From Euryarchaeota archaeon UBA171 (lineage in GTDB: Archaea; Thermoplasmatota; Poseidoniia; Poseidoniales; Thalassarchaeaceae), in NCBI GenBank assembly GCA_002497295.1, contig DANO01000031.1, forward strand, positions 24,731 through 68,094: a DNA stretch of 43,364 nucleotides. Direction: 5' to 3'. The translations under genes were made by a program, and so were the position numbers. Below, in pieces: positions 1-9,519 of the stretch; position 1 is the first letter of the stretch, and each line of letters begins with the position of its first letter. Below the pieces are notes generated by a model. That model had not been told where the DNA came from. It ran no database searches and worked only from the letters and a program-made list of their open reading frames with translations.

Positions 1-3000
1 TGATCCATTGGCGCTGAGCAATGATCCTGTCACCTCGAATGATCCGCCTGCCGTTGGATTGGAGCTTATTGGGTCAACTGTTAGTTGCGTATTCGACCTA
101 ACAGTCACCTTGAATGTAGAGGCGGATGTTGCGAGTAGCGTGGTTGTACCGTTGAAAAGGAACTCTATCTCGATCAGACCCAAGGGGTGGTCGCTCGGCA
201 CTGTGAACTCAAAGGTGACTGAGCCGTTGGCTCCAGTTGGCTGAGAACCCATCCAGGTATGATGGAATCTGGCCACGACATCAGCCTCTCCGATAGGGAG
301 GTCATCATTGGATTCCTCGGCAAGCATGGCGGAGAAGGATATGGTACTTCCACGGTCGACAATAGTTGCTAAGCCGGGTTGTATCTGTGTGAATTCTGTG
401 ACTCCTATTACCAGTATGTTATCCGTACCTGTGGATGTAAGATAAAACGGCGTGGACCCATTGATGATGCTCACAGCAAGTGTCTTGTTACCACTTTCAA
501 TACCGTCTGATTGCGGATCTGTTGGGACGATTATCGTGAAAGAGCCGTTTGAGGAGGTTAGGATTGAGGGCACCAGTATCTCGCTATTATCGTTCAAGAA
601 CCATACTTGAAGGGCCATTGGACCACTTATAGAGCGGTTGTCATCGACAGCGTCTATGACTCTCCCGGATATTGAGAAGCTTTGTCCTGCTACGACTGAA
701 GGAGGGGCTGAATCAATCATTATACCGCTTGCAACTATGACGATTGCTTCCGCTGTAGTTTGATTCCCTGTTCGCCTGGTGGCGTTCTCCTGACCGATCA
801 AATCCGTCAAATCATCATCTACGACCATTGTTAGGTTGAGTACTCCCGGTGGTATGTCCGCAGGCATGGTAGAATTCAGCAACACCGATCCATCAGAGGA
901 AGTCGCTTGCGTGATCAGGAGAGTCTCATTGGCACCGCCTAGATCAAGCCACATGGAGACATTTACGTCGCTCAGGAGACTCAAATCTGCAACATCCGAC
1001 ACTGTTGCGGTGACTTCGAATGTGGTTCCAGCTATCACTTCAACCTGCTCGGGATTAGCGGATATCACATGTTCCGTCTCGATGCCCATTGATTCGAATA
1101 GGCTGCCATCGAACGGAACCACGTAATATGGGCCCTTATCCCCTGGGCCTTGGGTGAATGAGAATGCAATCTGAATCTCATAAACAGAAGAAGGCAAATT
1201 GACCGGAGTCGTAAATGGAATTGAGAAATTCCCGCTAAGGGGATTTATCCAGCCTTGGGAGAGGAGTTTCCATGTAGTGTCGGAGCCGTCAGGCAGAACT
1301 TCCCCCAATGGGACCGATATATCGATGTTTATCGAGGTGTTGTTGCCGAGTATGGGCACTGCAAGCAGCGAGTCAGAAAGTGATCCATTAATCCAGCCCC
1401 CCGTATTTCTGTGGTACCAGTCTCGATCTAATGCCCATGTTGCCTGCGCTTCCGCCTGTAAACGATGATGGTTTAATTCAACAAGGGGCTTGAGATACTG
1501 AGATCCTGTGTAGTTTAACTGCCACGAATAGTCTCCAGCACCGACATTGACGCTATCGCCGGGGGTCCAGACAACCTGTATCTGGGAATCGCTCGAACCA
1601 TCTTGGGACCATTCCTGCACCCCATCGTAATCTAAGGTGAAATTTCCAGGATATTCCTGAAGGGGCGTGTTGGTGTGATCGGTGAGCTGCACTGAAACGG
1701 CAGCCTCGACGCCTCTCAGAGACGGTTCGAGGGTGTACTCTAATTTCAGGTACCCCAATATCCCGAATTCATCTTCAAATATTTCAAAGTCGGATGCGAA
1801 CAACCCGTCTGCCTGGTATCTGAATCTTACATCAATTAGTCCGGATGGAATGGGTACCTCGTTTTCAGAGAAGTTCCACGTAATTTGGAAAGATCCTGCC
1901 TGGCCCGACCATGAAGAGTTGTTGAGATACCATGAGGTGATGGGCGTGAAGTCCCCCGATGAAGAGGCTGAGCGTATATCCATGAACAGGGTCCCATTCA
2001 TGGGTTCTGGCGTGGACCCCCTGCTCAATGCAGTGCCGTTCATCGAAACATCCTCATTGATTCCGAGGAGGCTGGAATTGGAGCCCTGGCCTTCTAGCGA
2101 AATCAAGAGGTCTGGAGCCAGGGTCACATTCATCTGGAAATCGACGCCGAGGGGCCTGACATGTGGCGGCGTGGATAGCAAGTCCAAGCCGTCCTCCCTC
2201 CATCCTGAAAACCATAATCTAGCGTCTATTGGGCCCAATGGTTCATTCTCATCAAGAGTGACAGGGAATTGGAAGAAGCCTTTGCTGGATACATTAGTGG
2301 AAATGTTAACTGCCCCATCAACAATGGTAGTGTACTCGAGGAACACAATGAACGCCGAAGAGCCTGTCAGCTCATCGTCAAACTCGCTCGGGTCGGTCAG
2401 AACTTGATTCTCCCAAGCGAATATGCCCTCTAGATCTGTTGTGACCCCTGCTCCAACTGGGGGTAATTCAGAAGGTTCTGGACCTGAAATCTGAATTGTC
2501 GGGTCGTCTGTGAGATTGAGCCCCCAGACCGAAGATGTATCTTCAGCTAAACCGTCCGAGGTTGTCATAACGAGATATGGGACACTGCCGGATCCAAGTA
2601 TCTCTATGGCGAACGAAGCCAGTCCTGGACGAGGATAATCAATCGTAGAAGACGTTGAGTTTAATCTGAACCATCCTGTTTCATTGGTGGTGGTGAAGGA
2701 AAATGGATTCAAAGCAGAGTCCAATGGCGGCTCCAAAATTATGCTCTGTGGGATTATATGGGCTCTTACTGGGACATTAGAGGCGGAAGACCCATTCTCA
2801 TTGAATATGATTCGGCCTTCGAAGAAAATCTCTTGTTGACCATTCCTGTCATGATTTCCGACGGTTCTAGAAACATCAACTATCGAAATTGGCGGCGGGA
2901 GCGGGCACGCCTTGAATGGCTGCCACCCGAGATCGATCCCCCCTAGATTCTCATTAGTCTGAAGATGTACCTCCACCCATGCCGTAAGATGCCTACCATA

Positions 3001-5967
3001 GAACGAGAATGATGTGTTATCGGCATTCTGTGAGCCGTCACTTAACCCGATTACCTTTCTGGAGGGGATTCCAGCAGTACGTAACATAAGTGCAAAGGTA
3101 CTCGAATATTCATCACAAGTTCCGATTCTTGCATCGTCCAATATCCATCTCGATAAATCGGTTGGTCCTCCTGTTTGAGATGAGGCATTCTTGAATCCGG
3201 ATCCAGAAGAACTCCAATTGTATTGCACTGTTTCGTTCCCGTTGACGATAAAATCGGCTATCGCCTCAATCTTCTCCCATGCCGAAAAAGCACCTGATGA
3301 CGAGATTATCTGATTGGTTATCTGAGCAGTCCTATTGGTATCGTCATTGATGGGATAATTGAGTCCGAAGGAACTTGATGCAAAAGCGATGGATTCCTGC
3401 TTGATTGTATTTGTGATGTTATAATCTGGACTAGTTATTGAGAGCATCGATACAGATGCATCCTCAACTACGATGTCCCGCGTAGCATTGGTGACATTCA
3501 TAGTGGCATCTGGCTCAATTATGGTGCTGATAGTCTGCACGTTGTATGGCAGGACTAGATGGCCGCCTGCAGTACCAATTCCCTGGATTTGGTATGCTAT
3601 ATCCCATGAAGGGGACATTCCGCCTGAGAGGGAGGCGTCGGCCAAGTCTTGAGATATCTCTTGCTCCAAGGATATTTGGGTGAGGCCATAGAGCGTCTGA
3701 TTTACGCCCCATGAGCCATTCAGATACTCGTCGAAAGTGTACCATCGATAGAATGGCGTGATTGACATGTTGGCTGAAGCATCGGTATTGGTGGCTATGA
3801 GCAACAATGTATCGGGAGATATGGAGGAAGACGCATTGAGAGGGTCTAATCCAAGCGCGATCTCCTCGCCATCGGGTATTCCGTCACCGTCAGTGTCCGG
3901 ATCCAGAGGGTCCGTACCATCCTGCTCTTCATTGAGATCCGGGATGCCGTCACCATCGGTATCCAGGGGATTCATATCATCTGAAGGATTATTCTGAGGG
4001 TTTGTGCCATCAAAATATTCCTGTAAGTCACTAACGCCCCCTTCATCGGTATCAGAGGCATTCCACAAAGTGACCCATCCATCAGATGACCCGTTGGTCA
4101 AATCTATGCTTGCGAATGTCAAATCGCACCCTGTTGTATTCTCAAAGTAATCATTGAGGCCGTCCGAGTCAGAATCAAGCCTATTGGAGCATGGTTCACC
4201 GGGTATTGTGGCATCTATCCATACTTCGGTCCAGTCATCTACTCCATCGCCATCTGTATCGATCAGATTCGGATCCGAAATGTGGCCATAAGTGGAAAGT
4301 AGCTCCTCCCAATCTGCAAGTCCATCACCGTCAGTATCCGCATAATCATCATCGCACCAAGGGTCATTGACTGCTCCAACAGTATTGTTCCAGCACCAAG
4401 ACCCGTTGTAGACATTAATCCAAACGGTATTCTCCGGCGGCATTGGATCAACCTGATCTAAATCAGTACCAATGCTTCTGCCCCATGTGAATGGAACTCT
4501 AGATCCGTCGTCGAGGATATAGCTGGCTAACATGCCGTCTGGACTTCTCCAATTAGGCCCCTCGGGAACGCCTTCAGATGAATTCAATGATATCTGAAAG
4601 GCTACAGGGTCCCAACTAAGGACTGTTCGATTGACCACTGAAGTGCTCATGCACGGGTCTGTACCGTGCATTTCTCCTTCAGTGCCATCATCGACGCCTC
4701 CTGAGTCGGTATCTGCCACATCCCACTGGGTACACGTGATATTCTCCAGGTAGTTTGGAATGCTATCTCCATCTTCATCCCCATCGTCCTCAATCCTGGT
4801 AGGATCGGTCTCACCCGGATCTACATCTCCATCAAGATTCAGATCTTCGAGGCCGTCATCGAATGGGTCGCCATCAGTATTATTGTTGCGTGGGTCAGAA
4901 CCCAGAGGGGGGTCACCATAACTCCCATTCACCTCGATACCATCCAATATGCCGTCGCGGTCTGTATCTACAGCAGTCGGATCGGTAAGCAGCGTCAGTG
5001 CCTCCCTGGAGTCGTTCAGGCCATCGCCGTCAGTATCGTTGGAGAAGGGGTCTGTGAAAGTTATCGAGTCGACTTCAGCGGTAAGGAACTCACAACCGCC
5101 CGGCCCCAACATCAGGACAGGGTCGCACGGGCTCTCAGTCTGGGTGCCATTCACCGGTCCGGGCCGGAAATACTGGGTCGGGGGGAATGTGGAGCCATTT
5201 CGAGTGGTCCAACCAGGGTTGACGTATTCCCAGAGATTTAGCAATCCATCATCATCAGGGTCGCCGTAAGCACCATCATCCCCAGTTCCATCGGTCGGAT
5301 CAAGGCCGAATGCTATCTCCCAGCCGTCATCCATCCCATCGCCGTCGGTATCCCATCCATCGACATCCTCGTCCACCAGCCCATCTCCATCGTCATCATT
5401 TGTGGCGCAATCAGCATCACCATCAAAATCTGGATCTGCTGAGTCGACCAATCCATCATGGTCATCGTCGAAACCATTTGTGCACAGATTGCCCGCAGGA
5501 TCTTCGTCGTAGCCATCGGTTCCGTTCCCTTGGATGATTTGCATGGCTGATTCTTCATCCCAATCACTCACTGGAACGGTACCATTCCACCAAACGCCAT
5601 TATCCAAAACAGCAGGGGTGGATACATCATCCCAGCCAGGAGGTATAGACCAAAGATACTCATTGAGATTCGTAAGCAGATCTCCGTCCGGATCGCCTGT
5701 TGAACCATTCAAGTCGTTAGGAGACAAGGGATCTAACCCGTATTTCCACTCCCATCCATCAGGAAGGCCATCATCATCGCTGTCCCAATCTTGAGGGAGA
5801 GTATTGATGTAAAATTCAAGACCGTATGGAAGGCCATCGCCGTCTGCATCAAGAGAGGCTGCTGCCTTCATAGAGCCGATATGGATCATGGACACCATGG
5901 ATGTAAGCATCAAGGCGACGATTACAATGGCTGAACGCCTCCCTTCGCCTTGATGGGGGCCATGCAT
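1..5967 (-). CDS. Giant secreted protein with thrombospondin type 3-like repeats and a transglutaminase-like domain (C-terminus beyond window)
   Basis: One frame stays open from base 5967 through base 1 (1989 codons), so the gene is cut by the left window edge. The N-terminus has a short charged stretch (GEGRR) and a hydrophobic segment (SAIVIVALMLTSMVSM), fitting a signal peptide. Roughly residues 38-700 are rich in acidic calcium-binding repeats of the type DTDGDGIPDGEE and DDDGDGLVDEDVDG. A transglutaminase-like core follows, with Cys951 in GTCDEYSS, then GIPSRKVIG, and His993 in GRHLTAWVEV. The expected third residue seems to be Lys1019 (GWQPFKACP) instead of Asp. The rest is a long chain of Thr/Ser/Asn-rich beta-sandwich-like sequence. 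ATG 5967 is chosen because a CTTAAG box lies about 28 bases upstream; an in-frame ATG at 5982 is the alternative. It is probably an exported, calcium-stabilised surface protein, perhaps for adhesion or peptide cross-linking/cleavage; the exact role is unknown. Confidence 0.85.
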   Translation of the reverse strand, partial: MHGPHQGEGRRSAIVIVALMLTSMVSMIHIGSMKAAASLDADGDGLPYGLEFYINTLPQDWDSDDDGLPDGWEWKYGLDPLSPNDLNGSTGDPDGDLLTNLNEYLWSIPPGWDDVSTPAVLDNGVWWNGTVPVSDWDEESAMQIIQGNGTDGYDEDPAGNLCTNGFDDDHDGLVDSADPDFDGDADCATNDDDGDGLVDEDVDGWDTDGDGMDDGWEIAFGLDPTDGTGDDGAYGDPDDDGLLNLWEYVNPGWTTRNGSTFPPTQYFRPGPVNGTQTESPCDPVLMLGPGGCEFLTAEVDSITFTDPFSNDTDGDGLNDSREALTLLTDPTAVDTDRDGILDGIEVNGSYGDPPLGSDPRNNNTDGDPFDDGLEDLNLDGDVDPGETDPTRIEDDGDEDGDSIPNYLENITCTQWDVADTDSGGVDDGTEGEMHGTDPCMSTSVVNRTVLSWDPVAFQISLNSSEGVPEGPNWRSPDGMLASYILDDGSRVPFTWGRSIGTDLDQVDPMPPENTVWINVYNGSWCWNNTVGAVNDPWCDDDYADTDGDGLADWEELLSTYGHISDPNLIDTDGDGVDDWTEVWIDATIPGEPCSNRLDSDSDGLNDYFENTTGCDLTFASIDLTNGSSDGWVTLWNASDTDEGGVSDLQEYFDGTNPQNNPSDDMNPLDTDGDGIPDLNEEQDGTDPLDPDTDGDGIPDGEEIALGLDPLNASSSISPDTLLLIATNTDASANMSITPFYRWYTFDEYLNGSWGVNQTLYGLTQISLEQEISQDLADASLSGGMSPSWDIAYQIQGIGTAGGHLVLPYNVQTISTIIEPDATMNVTNATRDIVVEDASVSMLSITSPDYNITNTIKQESIAFASSSFGLNYPINDDTNRTAQITNQIISSSGAFSAWEKIEAIADFIVNGNETVQYNWSSSGSGFKNASSQTGGPTDLSRWILDDARIGTCDEYSSTFALMLRTAGIPSRKVIGLSDGSQNADNTSFSFYGRHLTAWVEVHLQTNENLGGIDLGWQPFKACPLPPPISIVDVSRTVGNHDRNGQQEIFFEGRIIFNENGSSASNVPVRAHIIPQSIILEPPLDSALNPFSFTTTNETGWFRLNSTSSTIDYPRPGLASFAIEILGSGSVPYLVMTTSDGLAEDTSSVWGLNLTDDPTIQISGPEPSELPPVGAGVTTDLEGIFAWENQVLTDPSEFDDELTGSSAFIVFLEYTTIVDGAVNISTNVSSKGFFQFPVTLDENEPLGPIDARLWFSGWREDGLDLLSTPPHVRPLGVDFQMNVTLAPDLLISLEGQGSNSSLLGINEDVSMNGTALSRGSTPEPMNGTLFMDIRSASSSGDFTPITSWYLNNSSWSGQAGSFQITWNFSENEVPIPSGLIDVRFRYQADGLFASDFEIFEDEFGILGYLKLEYTLEPSLRGVEAAVSVQLTDHTNTPLQEYPGNFTLDYDGVQEWSQDGSSDSQIQVVWTPGDSVNVGAGDYSWQLNYTGSQYLKPLVELNHHRLQAEAQATWALDRDWYHRNTGGWINGSLSDSLLAVPILGNNTSINIDISVPLGEVLPDGSDTTWKLLSQGWINPLSGNFSIPFTTPVNLPSSVYEIQIAFSFTQGPGDKGPYYVVPFDGSLFESMGIETEHVISANPEQVEVIAGTTFEVTATVSDVADLSLLSDVNVSMWLDLGGANETLLITQATSSDGSVLLNSTMPADIPPGVLNLTMVVDDDLTDLIGQENATRRTGNQTTAEAIVIVASGIMIDSAPPSVVAGQSFSISGRVIDAVDDNRSISGPMALQVWFLNDNSEILVPSILTSSNGSFTIIVPTDPQSDGIESGNKTLAVSIINGSTPFYLTSTGTDNILVIGVTEFTQIQPGLATIVDRGSTISFSAMLAEESNDDLPIGEADVVARFHHTWMGSQPTGANGSVTFEFTVPSDHPLGLIEIEFLFNGTTTLLATSASTFKVTVRSNTQLTVDPISSNPTAGGSFEVTGSLLSANGS

Positions 5968-5992
5968 GTCAACAAGGCCCATTCAGCAGGCA

Positions 5993-5998
5993 CTTAAG
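5993..5998 (-). promoter_or_regulatory. TATA-like box for the giant surface protein
   Basis: CTTAAG, a palindrome, is centred about 28 bases upstream of ATG 5967 in the short gap after the stop of the next upstream gene. This is the spacing expected for an archaeal TATA box serving a leaderless transcript. It argues for start 5967 over 5982 and for separate transcription from the upstream gene. Confidence 0.4.
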
Positions 5999-6023
5999 AG
6001 GAATGGAGCATCGTTCGGACCGG

Positions 6024-8897
6024 TCACACTAATTCGATGTCATCGTCGAACGCGTCTTCATCGGGAATTTCGATGATTTGTGTCGACTCTACCTCGATCG
6101 TTGGTTCTGCCTGTATCTCGTTCGATAATGCATCGAGTAGGGCCATTTGAGCGGCGACTCGTTGACGGCTGAGTCGAGATTGGAATCCAGCGAAGACGAG
6201 CAGAACGGCGACGCCGAGCACTATCCAAGTGGAGCCGCGTGGATGGGTTATCTCATTCACTAGCAGGTCAATGATTGATGAAATATCAACAACCATCATC
6301 AGAGAGAGTTCCGCAGTGAACTCCTCGGGCCATGCCTGATCAGTTGCAAACGGGCTGGCTTTAACCACAACGGGGATTCTATCGCCGTTGTTGGCATCCG
6401 AAGGCGCCGAAACGCGTATCCTGAATGTTACCTCTTCGAATGGTCCGATCTCCACCAGAGGGGAGCCGGAAGGACCCTCCACGTCCACCGACCAACCCTG
6501 CTCATCGACTTCTGCGGACAGAAGTACTGTCTGCGGGCTGTTTCCCTTGTTCTTCACCTTGATCTGATATGCAATCTCGTCACCCGGCGATAGCCCTCGA
6601 TTCGAGGTTACCTGAACCAACTCGAGAAGGGGATCATCAGCCTTGACGTTGAGTGTGATGGCTAGATCGAAATATCTGGCCTCCTCATCCTCTGTGGATA
6701 CATCTTCCTTGACGCGGAGATATATTGTGTGGTTTCCCTCGATGACCTGCGATGTCATCTCTATCGTCATGAAGAGTTCTACAAAATCTCCTGGCCCCAA
6801 GGTGACCTTCGGGGCATTTGCCCCTGAAGAGTCGATTATATTGTACGACCATATGCCGTATGCTTGATTTCGATCGGTATTCTCAGACAGAGATGCGGGG
6901 TTGATAATTAGCCAAGAGCTTGCTATTCCGGAGCTGTCCGATAGACTGTTGGTTATGCGGACCCTCATTGAAGTCGAGGTGCAATCATCAGTTTCTATGA
7001 ATCCGAGGGGGACTCCGTCGCAATCTTGAGAGATTTCAGCCCTTATGCCGAATGTACGCTGAATGGTAAATTCAACAATTGTTTTGAGAGAGCTGTTATT
7101 CATGCTCGCAACTTCCAATCGTATCGTGCCTGTATCGGGATCTGAGCGATCGCCAGATGGTTTGATTGCTAACCTGATGGTTTGTGTGTTATGCCTGTCT
7201 AATGCATCAGTGTGGAATGTCCCGTCATCGTCATCCTCGAGAATCCTCTGACCTGTGTCATTGTCATAGACTTGGATAATTGCCTTCGACCTCTCCAATA
7301 CGTCAATTCTGAAGGAGTCGGAGGTGAATCCTGTGTTGAAAACTTCCATGATAAATGGGTTGAATTCGCCGTCCTCGACGTATCTTGGAGTGGTGGAGTC
7401 AATCTGCGATATCGACGAGTTGGCGATCAGTGTCTCCATCTCTTCGTCCCAAACTGAAACTACGGGCGGCTGATAAACCTGTAATTTCTCAAGATCTAAC
7501 TCCAATGTATCTGAAACGCTTTCAAAGACACCGCCGACCTCTGCTTCCCCGATTGCTCTAATTCTAATCTTAGATGGTGCATCACTGAGGTCAAGGGGGG
7601 CTGTTATGGTCATGACGGGGCTGAGAATTGTCCCTCCAGAGTTCATGCTGTATCCTCCAGGGCTATCGAACTCAACCAGCCAGTCGGAGCCCAGAGTTGT
7701 GAGTAATTGCAAATCCACATTCATCGAAAGAGTTGCATCGCCCCTGTGGATGAGTTGTAATGGTACGGGCGTTATGGCGCCCGGCGCTATGAATTCCACG
7801 GATCGCTCGTCAGAGTGCTTCAGAGAAACGCCAAATTCGTGCATGGACAATGTGTCATGAGTTATGACGAAAACATTTGACTGCACATCGGTGATTCTTA
7901 ACTCGGCTTCGTAATCCCCAGATTGGAGTCCGCTTTGGTATGTCCATTTGTGTCTGCCGAAGAGACCCTCAGTGGTCCACTCGATTTTCTGTGAGACTGG
8001 TTTCAGATCTTTCTGTAAAATGATTTCATTGGTCTCAGTGTATCTGAGCCTGAGCTCTACAGAATCGATGTCCTTGCGTCCAAACGCGCTTTTTACATCA
8101 AAGGAGAACTGCATCTCTCTGTCATCAATTATGTCATTCGGATACCAGTCAATTACTGATCCATCGATGAACTCATCACCAGGGCGCTGGACGTAGAACA
8201 CAGTATCCGAGACAGCGTTTGTAGATACATCGAGTAGTGAGGAGCGGCTATCGCCGCTTATCTGGTTGAATGCGACCTTAGCGTCACAGTCATCGAAGAA
8301 TCCGTCTCCGCAACCGCTCATCTCAGCTCTAATACGAAGTATCAATTCGCCAGATTCGGGGGCCGTGAATGAATCGCCTCCTCCGTCGAGGAATATATCC
8401 GCTGCTTCGTGATCGAAATCGCACTGCGTGCCAAAACCACCCGAACAGGCCTCGGCATCAAGTTCTCCGCTTGCAACTGTGCTCCCGCCGGAAATAATTG
8501 AGAATGTCCAGGTGACAGCAGCATTCTGTGGGCCCTCTGCTTTCAGGAAAACATTGAGTTGGACATAATACTGGCTACTGCCATCGCTGCTCTGACGTTT
8601 GCTCCCAGTGACCTGCAGAGGTTGGAGCAATTCGTTAGTGGAGAATTCCACATTTGTATCGAGGGCTGAAGCCTCTAGTTGGCCCCCGGACGAGGGAAGT
8701 ACTGTGGACAGATTATTCCCTTGTGCCAAATACAAGGAGTAAGTTTCAACCTGATTGGAGGAGGGGGCATCCATTCGAGGACCATTGGCATCGTCGAGAG
8801 AGACGATGGGCGCGGTCCCGACTTGGAGTAGCAGAACAACTACCACGGTTAGAACTGGTGTCCTGCTCCATCCGTGGTCTTTCAATCTGCTTAGCAT
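6024..8897 (-). CDS. Membrane-anchored surface protein with NEW3-like beta-sandwich repeats
   Basis: A protein of 957 residues from ATG 8897. The frame also opens at TTG 8984, but ATG 8897 puts the signal peptide at the N-terminus (RTPVLTVVVVLLLQVG) and has a TATA-like box about 28 bases upstream. The body is beta-rich. The later repeats show the pattern of NPCBM-associated NEW3 domains: phrases such as SPGDEIAYQIKVKNKGN, then GPFEEVTFRIRVSAPS. A single transmembrane helix (STWIVLGVAVLLVFAGF, near residues 889-905) is followed by a tail of about 50 residues that ends very acidic (DEDAFDDDIELV). The topology is therefore outside domain, anchor, short cytoplasmic tail. No catalytic motif is visible. 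It probably has a surface or envelope role and may work with the giant protein encoded just downstream, but that is inference from position only. Confidence 0.85.
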   Translation of the reverse strand: MLSRLKDHGWSRTPVLTVVVVLLLQVGTAPIVSLDDANGPRMDAPSSNQVETYSLYLAQGNNLSTVLPSSGGQLEASALDTNVEFSTNELLQPLQVTGSKRQSSDGSSQYYVQLNVFLKAEGPQNAAVTWTFSIISGGSTVASGELDAEACSGGFGTQCDFDHEAADIFLDGGGDSFTAPESGELILRIRAEMSGCGDGFFDDCDAKVAFNQISGDSRSSLLDVSTNAVSDTVFYVQRPGDEFIDGSVIDWYPNDIIDDREMQFSFDVKSAFGRKDIDSVELRLRYTETNEIILQKDLKPVSQKIEWTTEGLFGRHKWTYQSGLQSGDYEAELRITDVQSNVFVITHDTLSMHEFGVSLKHSDERSVEFIAPGAITPVPLQLIHRGDATLSMNVDLQLLTTLGSDWLVEFDSPGGYSMNSGGTILSPVMTITAPLDLSDAPSKIRIRAIGEAEVGGVFESVSDTLELDLEKLQVYQPPVVSVWDEEMETLIANSSISQIDSTTPRYVEDGEFNPFIMEVFNTGFTSDSFRIDVLERSKAIIQVYDNDTGQRILEDDDDGTFHTDALDRHNTQTIRLAIKPSGDRSDPDTGTIRLEVASMNNSSLKTIVEFTIQRTFGIRAEISQDCDGVPLGFIETDDCTSTSMRVRITNSLSDSSGIASSWLIINPASLSENTDRNQAYGIWSYNIIDSSGANAPKVTLGPGDFVELFMTIEMTSQVIEGNHTIYLRVKEDVSTEDEEARYFDLAITLNVKADDPLLELVQVTSNRGLSPGDEIAYQIKVKNKGNSPQTVLLSAEVDEQGWSVDVEGPSGSPLVEIGPFEEVTFRIRVSAPSDANNGDRIPVVVKASPFATDQAWPEEFTAELSLMMVVDISSIIDLLVNEITHPRGSTWIVLGVAVLLVFAGFQSRLSRQRVAAQMALLDALSNEIQAEPTIEVESTQIIEIPDEDAFDDDIELV

Positions 8898-8920
8898 GTA
8901 GGATGGTCTGTAGTCGCCGG

Positions 8921-8930
8921 TTAAAGTATT
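8921..8930 (-). promoter_or_regulatory. TATA-like box for the NEW3 surface protein
   Basis: On the minus strand this reads AATACTTTAA, centred about 28 bases upstream of ATG 8897. The position fits a leaderless archaeal promoter and decides against the upstream TTG start at 8984, which would place the box inside the coding region. Confidence 0.5.
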
Positions 8931-9009
8931 CTCACGGTCCGGACAATTCCTGTGCGTGTTCTGAGCCCTCGAGGGTTGATTCAAGTCTGTGACTCATGTC
9001 GGCAGACAC

Positions 9010-9094
9010 GCAGGGGTACCCGAGTGGTCAAAGGGGCCGGACTTAAGCTCCGGTGGCAAAGCCTTCGTGGGTTCAAATCCCACCCCCTGCACCA
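9010..9094 (+). tRNA. tRNA-Leu (anticodon TAA), CCA encoded
   Basis: The acceptor stem pairs GCAGGGG (9010-9016) with CCCCTGC (9084-9090), followed by discriminator A and an encoded CCA (9092-9094). The anticodon stem pairs CCGGA (9037-9041) with TCCGG (9049-9053) around the loop CTTAAGC, giving anticodon TAA at 9044-9046, which reads leucine UUA codons. The T arm is GTGGG-TTCAAAT-CCCAC (9067-9083). A 13-base variable arm with a GGC/GCC stem (9054-9066) makes this a type II tRNA, as expected for leucine. All stems are perfectly paired and no intron is present. The small flanking gaps hold no other gene. Confidence 0.97.
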
Positions 9095-9099
9095 ACTAT

Positions 9100-9519
9100 T
9101 CACGGTGCTGAATGGTTTTTCTCAGGCATCCTCACCAAAGTGCACCCCAATTGGCTGTCGAAGCCCATGGGGTCGAGCTTAGTCAGAGATACTGTTGCCG
9201 CAAGGGCTGCTTCGGGGAGCATAACAGAATCCAATATTCTTCTAGCCAATGTCTCCTGTAGTTCAGCTCTAGATTCTGAAAGCGCATTATTCACCGAATT
9301 CTCGAGATATTCGTAGTCCAGGACATTATCAATTGAGTCGCCCTCCTCGGAGGATTGCACAAGCACCTCGATATCAAATCTTACAGGCTGGGTGACCCCT
9401 CTTTCATGATCGTGGACTCCCAAATCCACCTGTCTAATGAGTTTCTCCAAGCGTATTGTGCCCCAATCTCTCAATCCAAGATATAACGCTGCATCAGTCA
9501 TGGAAGATTGTTTTCCCAT
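9100..9519 (-). CDS. folB: FolB-like dihydroneopterin aldolase
   Basis: A protein of 139 residues resembling the dihydroneopterin aldolase family, which cleaves dihydroneopterin to 6-hydroxymethyl-dihydropterin in pterin/folate synthesis. Visible family landmarks are IRLEKLIRQVDLGVHDHER near the N-terminus with Glu39, the LDYEYLEN motif with Tyr69, the LQETLARRI helix, and Lys114 in SLTKLDPM. The Glu-Tyr-Lys spacing is close to that of bacterial FolB (Glu22, Tyr54, Lys100 in the Staphylococcus enzyme). The start ATG 9519 overlaps the stop of the upstream SDR gene (TGATG) and is preceded by GAGGTGAT, a near-perfect ribosome binding site, so the two genes are translationally linked. The frame also contains TTG 9522 and ATG 9501. 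An epimerase or other T-fold enzyme of the same family cannot be excluded. Confidence 0.8.
   Translation of the reverse strand: MGKQSSMTDAALYLGLRDWGTIRLEKLIRQVDLGVHDHERGVTQPVRFDIEVLVQSSEEGDSIDNVLDYEYLENSVNNALSESRAELQETLARRILDSVMLPEAALAATVSLTKLDPMGFDSQLGCTLVRMPEKNHSAP

Noticed and set aside
1682..2407. A 241-codon open frame on the plus strand
   Set aside because: It lies wholly opposite the giant surface protein, whose minus-strand frame stays open across the whole region with coherent domains. The plus-strand translation has no recognisable motif.
3850..5870. Repeated CATCNCCATC-like DNA motifs that could suggest a DNA repeat array
   Set aside because: They are codons for the DGDG/DTDGD calcium-binding repeats in the minus-strand protein. 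Spacing and sequence vary with the protein, so there is no separate repeat array or CRISPR.
8966..8975. Perfect ten-base palindrome CCCTCGAGGG upstream of the tRNA
   Set aside because: It is a single copy with no partner site in other promoters of the window and a G/C-rich palindrome of this length can occur by chance.
8898..8984. TTG start for the NEW3 surface protein
   Set aside because: It would put 29 polar residues before the signal peptide and place the likely TATA box inside the gene. ATG 8897 explains both.
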